This document shows positions 25,179-33,261 of a stretch of 64,000 nt of DNA, piece after piece. Location: the NCBI RefSeq assembly GCF_025602895.1, contig NW_026516204.1:62001-126000 (forward strand), in the 5' to 3' direction. Origin of the DNA: Polychytrium aggregatum. Taxonomy: Eukaryota > Chytridiomycota > Chytridiomycetes > Polychytriales. The notes under the pieces are model-generated. The model searched no databases. It was not told the origin of the DNA and was given only the letters and a program-made list of their open reading frames with translations. A program made the position numbers and the translations under genes. Numbering within the stretch: position 1 is the stretch's first letter; the number at the start of each line of letters is the position of its first letter.

Positions 25179-26915
25179 TCAGACCTTGCGGCAAATGTAG
25201 ACAAAACATGAGTCGATGCCGGAGCCAAACTGGAACGTGGCGGATTCTGCACCCTTGGCCGTGGTGACTTCGAAGCAGTCGTCAACCATCCAGCCGCCGA
25301 TCTGGTTCTCGATCAAGTCGAGCCTTCCTTCGGGACGGCCGAGGGAAACCAGCACCAAGAGCCCGCCCGGGACGAGAATTTGGCCAAGTCTGGCCCAAAT
25401 CTGCCGCAACATCTGCACTCCTTCGGGGTTGTAGAGGATGCCGTCAAGTGTGCCTTTGTCGAAGATCCAGTCGACAATGCCGCCCGATCGGAAAGGCATC
25501 TGGACGGCATCAAGGGTCACGAACTGCTCGATGCCCTTCAGGGCACTTTGCTGAGAAGCTGCCCGCGATGCCTTGGCTTCGTCCTCGAGAGCGATTCGCA
25601 GGATGCCGTCCATGGAGCTCCTCGCCACGTCGACGTTGAGGATGAAGCTGGCGGCCTCGTCGCCGATGATCTCGCGGGAGGAGCGAGAGTTGCCACAGCC
25701 GAGGTTGAGAGCGACAGAGCCCCGACCCCGGTTGGGCAGCGCATTCATGACCACTCCGCGGACCGCCTTCCAGGGGACAAACCAATCGTGGTGCTGGCTG
25801 CTGGAGGAGACATCGTAGTGACGCTTCCAGTAGTCGACATGGGCGTAGTTTGGCATCGGCGTCAGCTCTGAGCGCATCAGCAACGAGCCGCTGGGGACTT
25901 GATGATGAGGCCACAGCACCGTGAAAGCCCGGCTCAGCCCAACGTCGATAAAAACTGTGCACATGAGGCTGGGCGCATTCGAGAAGGGGACGAACGCCGG
26001 ACCGTTGCGATCAAAGTTGACCCAGTAATGGGTTTGAGGGACGACCTTGCCTTGCTGATCGTAAGCGGCCACTTGGTACTGAGGGTTGAAGAAACAGGTC
26101 AGCCAACGAATGCGAGAGCAACGGCGCGGCAAGCAGAGCCAGATTGGGCTCAAGACGGCACTTGATGTCGACGGTGCGTATGCGCTGATGGACCCAGATC
26201 AAATCAACCGAGATCCAAAGTGCTGTCTACTCTGGCCGATCCATGTCCACCAAGCCGTGGGCATTAGGATCAGAAACGACGCCCATACCGGTCCCAAGTT
26301 GGCCAGTCCAAGAGCACTGGTTCAAGGACCGTGGCCACACCTGAATCTCACCAGAAGACACTGACCTGAAAAGCAAGCTTGTAGACCGAGTCGAGCAGAG
26401 CCCGAGGTGCGGCCGGGGCATCGCGCTGGGTCTGTGCGGATGCGTCCTTGGCCCCGTCCAAGGACTCGAGGGCCTTTGCGACGTTGGCGGCCAGGCCACT
26501 ATCGGCTGAGAGGTGGTTCAGGGCTTGTTCCTGGGACACGAAGGTCCAGGTATGAGGGAAAACGAAGACCGACCGCCGATCGTCTGGAGAAAGCAGCTTG
26601 GTGGATCGAACGGCCACCACAGGCATCTCCTGTGGACCGGGACTTGCAGCCTCCACCGGCACCCATGCCGAGGAGCCATAGTCCGCGCTTTGGATCTTGG
26701 TGTAGAGCGTCTGGTGAGGATAGCGACGCAGGTCAGCGGCGCATGTCAGTAGTCCAAGTTCGGCGGTGTCGGCGCTGGCTGATCTGGGGCAACAGACACA
26801 GCTCTCGGGATATGTCCATTCCGGCGAATCGACTTTCCTCGTGCAGCGTCGCAGGGAGGACGTCGAGCTGGGAGGCGTGGGCCAGCGACCAGGATGTGAA
26901 ATCCAGCTTGCTCAT
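25179..26915 (-). CDS. Class I SAM-dependent methyltransferase, METTL13/EEF1A-methyltransferase-like, C-terminal domain
   Basis: The 3' exon 26078-25179 is phase 0 and ends in YICRKV then a stop. An exon from about 26710 to 26366 precedes it (donor CAG/GTCAGT, acceptor CTCAG/TACC). The C-terminal domain has the eEF1A-methyltransferase hallmarks: VDYWKRHYD before the domain, SAM motif I LNLGCGNSRSSREI, acidic post-I strand NVDVARSSMDGI, and WIFDKGTLDGILYN. The family methylates lysine or the N-terminus of eEF1A or related proteins. About 190 N-terminal residues (around HTWTFVSQEQALNHLS and THYWVNFDRNGPAFVPFSN) are not recognised. A candidate start reads MSKLDFTSWSLAH at 26915, but no donor joins that frame cleanly to the next exon, so the 5' end is uncertain. 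The gene is divergent from the Sel1 gene at 27150. Confidence 0.75.
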
Positions 26916-27149
26916 GGAGTTGGTGAGTATTGTTGCAGCGAGCTGGGGGGGGGGGAAGAGGAGCCGATTGATGCAGATCAGGGATCGGCGAGATCGATGA
27001 GATCGACAAACCGCGCCACGTCGAGCCAAATATCGAGTTGGCATTCTTGATCATCGGATGAATGTTCTGCCTTCACCTTGCTTCGCCGCCTTCTCCCTCA
27101 TCAGCCCTGCCTGTCTGTCGCTCTGCCCGCTGAGCGCTCCCCACATATC

Positions 27150-28676
27150 ATGGATCTCAATGCCACCACTCCCTCTGCCATCGATGCGGCGCTGCTGTCG
27201 CCTTCCAGCCACAGCCCTGACATCTTCACCATCGTGTGCTGCAACGACGGCTTCCAGCTCCAGCTCGATTATGCCACCATCCAGACCCTGCTCCAAGTCT
27301 GCAAACGGGCCAGACCCCTGCTGAGCGCCAAAGTGAATCGCTTCCGCAGATGGTGCCAGGATGCAGGACTGTGTCATCCAGACGGGTCGATGAGGATCGT
27401 CCTCACACCGAGCGACCAGATCGCCATCTCGCCTCATTGCGATGAGCAAGTTGCAGCAGACCGATCCTGGCTCATTGACCAAGCCGACCAAGGCAACGCT
27501 GCCGCCTCATTCTTCGTGGCCCGGATCCTCCAAGTCGAGCTCGCTGACCAGAAATCTACAGGCTGGCGAGAGCAGGGAGACAAGCAGCGGCAAATCTTCC
27601 AATATCTGGAAGCAGCAGCCAAAGCAAACCATCCGATGGCACAGTTCCACTTGGCTGAGTGTTATCTTCATGGCCATGGAATCAGCCAGGACCACACCAA
27701 GGCTGTCGAGTTGTATCGTGACCTCGCAGAGCGTGGACTTGCACAGGCTCAAGTTGGCCTCGGTCGATGTTTCGAGAACGGCGAAGGAGTTGACCAAGAC
27801 TACGAAACTGCCATCAAGTGGTACACCAAGGCTGCGAACCAAGGCAGCGACAGCGGTCGACTCCATATCGTGTTCCTCCGTGGCTGGTTCTCGCTCGTTG
27901 GCCACGGTGTTGGACAGAGCGACGCCGATGCGCTCAAATGCTGGCAGGAGGTCAGCACACAGTCCACCGACATAGCCATCAAGTCGATTGCCACGCACAT
28001 GGTTGGGTGGATGCACTACCTCGGCCGGGGCGTCGAGCGAGACCAGCAGAAGGGAGTCAAAATCATCCGTGAGAACGAGTCGGACGAGTTTCCGCTCGGG
28101 GAAGGCGATTGCCTGGCCGGGGGATTTGCCGAGCCTTGGATCTACTCGGACTCGCTCGCTGTACGCAAGTTCTTCAAGTTGTGCCAGTTTGGATCGGAGC
28201 GGGACTGGCTGTGCAAGCACCTTATGGCCATTTGCCTGATATATGGACTAGGAACCGAGTTGGAACCAGAAAACGCAGCGAACATTTTCGAGCAGCTCGC
28301 CAACGATGGCCACAGCGACAGCCAGTTCTCGATTGGAGAGTGCTACTACGATGGCAACGGGCGATCGAGGGACAAAGCGAAAGCAATCCGATGGCACGAA
28401 AGCTCCGCCAACCAGGGTAATTCATATGGCCAGTGGATGGTTGGGTGGTGCCGTTCCTTTGAACACCAAGTGCCCGAGGGCAGCACCATATCAGCCGAGT
28501 GGTATCGCAAGTCGGCCGAGCAAGGCAATCGATATGGACAGTTCTATTTTGGCGAGTGTCTCCAATTTGGTTACGGTATCGACCGAGACATCGACGCCGC
28601 CATCGTCTGGTATCGCAAGTCTGCAGAGCAGGAATTTCAACTTGCCATCGACATCCTTGAGAGCCTTGGAAATTAG
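27150..28676 (+). CDS. Sel1-repeat protein, copy 1 (508 aa)
   Basis: Single exon. The start at 27150 is chosen because the paralogue at 52382 begins with the same MDLNATTPSAIDAALL; an in-frame ATG also exists at 27078. Residues about 25-80 form the family's N-terminal module: PDIFTIVCCNDGFQLQLDY, then TLLQVCKRARPLL, then the VNRFRRWCQDAGL helix. From about residue 110, eight or so Sel1 (TPR-like) repeats follow, with A-x2-x-L-G and G-x-G-V-x-x-D signatures such as LGRCFENGEGVDQDYETAIKWY. Sel1 arrays are adaptor scaffolds; no enzyme domain is present. Its N-terminal third is almost identical at DNA level to the 52382 gene, and its middle to the 30763 gene. It converges with the gene that ends at 29165. 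Confidence 0.85.
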   Translation: MDLNATTPSAIDAALLSPSSHSPDIFTIVCCNDGFQLQLDYATIQTLLQVCKRARPLLSAKVNRFRRWCQDAGLCHPDGSMRIVLTPSDQIAISPHCDEQVAADRSWLIDQADQGNAAASFFVARILQVELADQKSTGWREQGDKQRQIFQYLEAAAKANHPMAQFHLAECYLHGHGISQDHTKAVELYRDLAERGLAQAQVGLGRCFENGEGVDQDYETAIKWYTKAANQGSDSGRLHIVFLRGWFSLVGHGVGQSDADALKCWQEVSTQSTDIAIKSIATHMVGWMHYLGRGVERDQQKGVKIIRENESDEFPLGEGDCLAGGFAEPWIYSDSLAVRKFFKLCQFGSERDWLCKHLMAICLIYGLGTELEPENAANIFEQLANDGHSDSQFSIGECYYDGNGRSRDKAKAIRWHESSANQGNSYGQWMVGWCRSFEHQVPEGSTISAEWYRKSAEQGNRYGQFYFGECLQFGYGIDRDIDAAIVWYRKSAEQEFQLAIDILESLGN

Positions 28677-28688
28677 AACTACACTCGG

Positions 28689-28946
28689 TTCAGAAAGAAA
28701 CGGGACAGTCATTTTCTGGCTTCAGAGGTGGATGAACTGCTCGAAATACTTGGCGAACCGGAGTCTCCGTGGGCTGGATGCATATCCCTTCCCTTGCTTC
28801 CATGAGGCATTTCCAAAGACAATCACAAAGTCGGTCTCCCTTGGACATACTGTTAGGCCATGAGTGCAATGAGCGGGTGGGTGTACTCAGGTTCTAGAAA
28901 AAAAGTACTGTCCTGGTTAGAAGCGAGGTGTCCCGTTTCCAAAACG
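28689..28946. mobile_element. Possible MITE with GAAACGGGACA inverted ends
   Basis: The left end reads TTCAGAAAGAAACGGGACAG (28689-28708) and the right end TGTCCCGTTTCCAAAACG (28929-28946). Inverted, these share GAAACGGGACA, and the left end matches the transposon remnant at 62845. There is no coding sequence inside. It fills most of the 490 bp gap between the two convergent Sel1 genes. No target-site duplication could be established. Confidence 0.4.
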
Positions 28947-29164
28947 AAACGCTGTAAATGCCAAGCACAGGCACCCACGAACAGCCTCTGGCGGACCCGC
29001 CGAGCGTCACCGCAATTGCCAAACCGCCCTTTATTGTTGTCGATCTCTCGTTTCTCCCTTTCCTCTTTACTGCACGGCTGCCCTTTGGGCCATGTGTCGC
29101 CATCCGATGCCCGGAAACGCCACAACAATCACAGTTTCCCTCTCAGGACAGCGTGCTGTCTCCG

Positions 29165-30763
29165 TCAGCGGTGTTGCGCAAACGACTTGCGAGACCAGTA
29201 TGTCGAGAGCTCCCAGTCCCTGGCAACGCCGTAGCCATTCCCATAGCAGAACCCGAGGTCATACTGGGCCTGCCGATGACCCTGCTCGGCCGCCTTGCGG
29301 TACCACTCGACCGCCTTGGCGAGATCTCTGGACACTCCACCATGATGATAGTAGCTGTGCCCAACCATCCACTGTCCGTACGGGTTGCCTTGATCGGCTG
29401 ACTTGCTAAACCACTCGAACGCCTTCGAGTAGTTCCTTGGCTTTCCCCAGGAGCCGTAGTGGCACTGTCCCAGCCAGTACTGGCTGTCGCTATGGTTCTC
29501 GTTGGCAAGCTGCTCAAAGATTCTTGCGGCCTTGTCGTGGTTCTGCGTCACTCCAAAGCTGTGGATCAGGCAAACGGCCATGAGATGCCGGCACAGCCAG
29601 TCCTGCTTGGACCCCAGTCGACACAGCTTGAAGAACTTGCGTGCGGCAAGCGAGTCGCAATACTGGAAATCTTCTTCGGTCCGACAGTCGAGCTCCCCGA
29701 GCAGAAACTCGTCCGACTCGTTCTCACGGATGATTTTGACTCCCTTCTGCTGGTCTCGCTCGACGCCCCGGCCGAGGTAGTGCATCCACCCAACCATGTG
29801 CGTGGCAATCGACTTGATGGCTATGTCGGTGGACTGTGTGCTGACCTCCTGCCAGCATTTGAGCGCATCGGCGTCGCTCTGTCCAACACCGTGGCCAACG
29901 AGCGAGAACCAGCCACGGAGGAACACGATATGGAGTCGACCGCTGTCGCTGCCTTGGCTGACAGCCTTGGTATACCACTCGATCGCTGTGGTGTAGCCTT
30001 GGAAGCTCTTGACGTTCTCCAAGCATCGGCCGAGGCCGACCTGGGCTGGTGCATATCCGCGATCGGCGAGACTGCGATACAACTCGGCGGCCTTGGATGT
30101 GTCTCGCTTGGTTCCGTATCCGTTGTGGCAGCATTCGGCCATGTAGAATCGCGCCACCGGATGGCCGGCATCGGCTGCCTTCTTTACGTAGTAAAATGCG
30201 AGTCTGCGCCGCGAGTCGTGCCTGGTGTCGCTCGCGGATCCAGTGTCGTCGGACGCATCGTCGTCATCGGCATCATCATCATCATCGTCGTCGTCGTCTT
30301 CGTCTTCGTCATCGTCATCGTCCGAAGAATGATGTGTGTCGTCGTTGTCTTCTGCCCTCGTCTTGATTTCAGACTGGAGGATCCGACCCAGGAGATACGA
30401 AGCAGAACAGCGACCCTTGTCGGCCAGGGCGACGAGCCAGGATCGGTCGGCTCCGGCTGGGTCGTCGCAGTGCAGCGAGATGGCGATCCGGTCGCTGGGT
30501 GTGAGGCCGATTCGCAGCTGCCCGTCTGGACGACACAGCCCTGCTCCCTGGCACCAGTGGTCGAAGCGAGACAGCCTGGAGCTCAGGAGGAGCCGAGCCC
30601 GTTTGCACACGAGAAGCAGCGCCGGGATTGTGGCATCGTCGAGAGCAAGCTGGAAGTGGTCGTTGAAGGCCACAATGGTGAAGATGTCTGGAAACAGGAG
30701 GACTGGCTCTGCGGCATCGGGTGAGGCATGGGCGCTGACAAGGGTGGCTGGGGTGGCTGCCAT
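29165..30763 (-). CDS. Sel1-repeat protein with acidic tract, copy 2 (532 aa)
   Basis: Single exon, minus strand, start MAATPATLVSAH at 30763. It has the same N-terminal module as copy 1 (FPDIFTIVAFNDHFQLALDD, LLLVCKRARLLLSS, RLSRFDHWCQGAGL), then a unique insert (about 30245-30350) made almost entirely of Asp/Glu and Ser. Sel1 repeats follow to the end (LGFCYGNGYGVARDWELS). The stretch 29690-29952 is nearly identical, in inverted orientation, to 27840-28108 of copy 1, including synonymous sites, while flanking parts are diverged. The start codon lies 10 bp from a seven-copy 16-bp minisatellite, which must therefore be in the 5' UTR or core promoter. Function is unknown beyond a scaffold role typical of Sel1 arrays. 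Confidence 0.85.
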   Translation of the reverse strand: MAATPATLVSAHASPDAAEPVLLFPDIFTIVAFNDHFQLALDDATIPALLLVCKRARLLLSSRLSRFDHWCQGAGLCRPDGQLRIGLTPSDRIAISLHCDDPAGADRSWLVALADKGRCSASYLLGRILQSEIKTRAEDNDDTHHSSDDDDDEDEDDDDDDDDDADDDDASDDTGSASDTRHDSRRRLAFYYVKKAADAGHPVARFYMAECCHNGYGTKRDTSKAAELYRSLADRGYAPAQVGLGRCLENVKSFQGYTTAIEWYTKAVSQGSDSGRLHIVFLRGWFSLVGHGVGQSDADALKCWQEVSTQSTDIAIKSIATHMVGWMHYLGRGVERDQQKGVKIIRENESDEFLLGELDCRTEEDFQYCDSLAARKFFKLCRLGSKQDWLCRHLMAVCLIHSFGVTQNHDKAARIFEQLANENHSDSQYWLGQCHYGSWGKPRNYSKAFEWFSKSADQGNPYGQWMVGHSYYHHGGVSRDLAKAVEWYRKAAEQGHRQAQYDLGFCYGNGYGVARDWELSTYWSRKSFAQHR

Positions 30764-30773
30764 GGCGTGCGAT

Positions 30774-30893
30774 CGGATGCGGATGGTGTCGGATGCGGAT
30801 GGTGTCGGATGCGGATGGTGTTGGATGCGGATGGTGTTGGATGCGGATGGTGTTGGATGCGGATGGTGTTGGATGCGGATGGTGTTGGATGGG
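30774..30893. repeat. 16-bp minisatellite, seven copies
   Basis: The unit YGGATGCGGATGGTGT (Y = C in the first three copies, T in the last four) is repeated from 30774 to 30885, plus a partial unit. It sits directly upstream of the minus-strand Sel1 start at 30763, in a 404 bp divergent intergenic region shared with the LRR gene at 31168. Confidence 0.95.
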
Positions 30894-31167
30894 TGAATGG
30901 GCAGGAGAAAGAGGGGAAGCAGGGTGGCCCAGCCAAAGTCACAAACATTCGACGGCCCAGACCCGCAATCGAATCCGCCATGCCGCCCAATCACGTGCTC
31001 GGCCATCCCGCCCGGGTCCGCCGCAGCCAGCCACAAGCCGGCCCTCCCGCGGCCGCTTTGCACTATCAATTTTTTCCACCCGACGACGCCGTCCACCGCC
31101 CGAGCGATAGCAGCCGGCAAGAGAAACCAGCCAGCAGACACCCTCTCCCGGAGAAGAGACTACACCG

Positions 31168-32703
31168 ATGAACGCCGGATACCCCGAGTCCTTTGGCACC
31201 TGGTCGCTGTCGCCCCGCAGCGGGTCGGGCTCGATCTTCTTCGGCCACGGGTCGCCGCTCGTCCCACCGCAGCCGGGCTGTCCCGACCCAGGATGCATCT
31301 GTCGGTCGGCCGAAGCAAACCCCCAGCCGAGGACCAGCGAGTCGCTCGCCGCCGAGGCCATCAACGAGGCCATCGACAACGCAAAATCCAACGTCGATCT
31401 GAGGTAATGCAGCATCCCGGATTACCGTCGTCCCTGAGGGCCGGCCGATGCCGCTCCCTCCCCCACTCCAACTCCCTGAACGCAGATATCGCCCACAACG
31501 CAGCAACGCTCCCGGAACTCACGCCTTTCCTTGGCCGGCCACAGCGAGCTTGGACTGGTCGACATCCCAAAGGAAACCGAGTCGCTCGGGCGGCTGGTGT
31601 ACATCAGCTCGTCGCAGTACTTTGACAACAAGATCCAGCTCTATCTCTCGAAAAACTCGCTGCGGCGTCTCTCCCCAAGCCTGTTTATGCTCCAGAACCT
31701 GTCTGTTCTGTCCCTCCGTATGTGGCCGTGGATGCGAATTGCTTTGGAAAGCAGTCGGTTTTCTCGCATCCGCCTTCCACTCCACTCCACTCCGTTCTGC
31801 TGTATGCGCTGACTCATTTCGCCTCAAATCCAGGCGACAACCGGCTGCAGTTCATTCCTCCGGAAATCGGGCTTTTGCAGAATCTGCGTGAGCTCTGTGT
31901 CGGCAACAACGAACTGGTGGGTCTTTGCGAATGCACTGACTCCAACGGCGCACCCATCCTGCCCCTCGCCGGACCAGCGTTCCTAACGATATCCCCATGC
32001 CCTTCCCTGTGCAGCAATTTCTCCCCGTCGAGCTCTATTACATCAAGAACCTCACACTGCGCCAAGACCCCAACCCCTTCCGTATCTGCCCCGAGATCCC
32101 ACCAGCGTCTCTGTCTGATGCCATCATTCGCCCATGGCCCTCGGCCACCGCAGGCCCAGCCGCCCAGGCTCCCCATGTCCCGACTGGACCACCACCGCTC
32201 AGCGAGCTGGCTCGCCGCCAACTCATCCAACTGTTCAACACCATGTCGCCCAAACAAAAGTCCGACTTGCTCGATTTTCCTCCATACCGGCTCCATCTCG
32301 AGTTTCAGCACGGGCATCTGAGCAAAGACTATATCCGCTATGTGATGGAAACCCTTCCGCACATCTACCGCTGCAGCCGAGCCGCCTGTGGACGCACGTT
32401 CTTTACAGCCTCGGTCGAAATGATTCGCTGGAGCCGCTTTGGGTCACCGACCGAAAGCAATAGGCGTCTGCCTTTTGTCCATCGGTAAGTGTGAGTCGCT
32501 TGGCTGGTCAGAGACATAGAGCGACCCAGCGTATCCGGCGTTGGCTTACACCTTTCTCTGTCTCTCTTACATCTGTCTCGATCTTGCCCCTTAAAAGCTA
32601 CTGCTGCGTTCACTGTGCTCAGAGTTGCTTGAAGATCGGACCAGTTGCGACTGACTTTGAAGCAGCAATCGAGGCTGCCTCTGGTCCAGCCGCCCGTCGC
32701 TGA
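31168..32703 (+). CDS. Leucine-rich-repeat protein with C-terminal Cys-rich motifs (355 aa)
   Basis: Five exons: 31168-31403, 31545-31717, 31834-31916, 32015-32484, 32598-32703, totalling 1068 nt. Four LRRs run in order: VDLSELGLVDIPKE, IQLYLSKNSLRRLSPSLFML, SVLSLRDNRLQFIPPEIGLL and ELCVGNNELQFLPVELYYI. Each intron in the LRR region restores a repeat exactly. The C-terminal half, after a Pro/Ala-rich linker, has CSRAACGRTFF and YCCVHCAQSC, a C-x4-C plus C-x2-C-x3-C arrangement that could bind zinc. The N-terminus is low-complexity and not conserved-looking. Fungal LRR proteins with this architecture exist but have no function I can name. Exon 5 appears to use an AAG acceptor. Confidence 0.82.
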
Positions 32704-33261
32704 GGTTGTTGTTTGAGCGAGCAAGTCGACGATGATAATAATGATGATGATGAAGGAACCGCCGCACCGCAATGCCGCCACGCTGCAACACCCCAATGCC
32801 ACAACGGATGCGCTCTCAAGTCTGCCCTGCTTTCGGCGTTTGCGGCACAGAGCGTACTCGTCTCCTGCTGCAACAGGGCCCCCGCCGTGGCCGTCGAATG
32901 GCTCTTGTCGGCCATGCTGTCGTCGAATCGCCTGGCAGCGATGATACTGCCCAGGGTCGGCGCAGCGGCGTCCAAAGGCGAGGGCGATGGTGTGCCCAGG
33001 ACGTAGTTTTGGATAATATATTTACTCTGCGAACGACTCCCCTCCCCGCAACCCACAGCATTAATCTCGGGCTGCTGCCGGTGGTGCGGGCATGCGCTGC
33101 GTGCCGATCGTCCAGGGCCCCGGCTCCAAACCGAGCAACCCGCGCTGCGTCCGCCGGCTTGATCAAAGCCGCCTCGCTTGCCTCGGCCCTGTCCTCTTTC
33201 TCGCCCTCACCAACCCGCCCCTCGTATCCGCTTCCGCCCCCTTCCCTGTGTCGTCGCAACC
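32704..33261. other. Intergenic, with a GAT-rich run
   Basis: About 560 bp between the LRR gene and the next Sel1 gene. A short (GAT/AAT)n run lies at about 32729-32755. Nothing else is recognised; the 3' part should be the promoter of the gene at 33262. Confidence 0.4.

Noticed and set aside
29459-30724. 421-codon plus-strand open frame
   Set aside because: It mirrors the minus-strand Sel1 gene in the opposite strand and has no domain of its own.
30774-30893. Possible CRISPR-like array
   Set aside because: The units are contiguous without spacers, so it is a minisatellite, and the DNA is eukaryotic.
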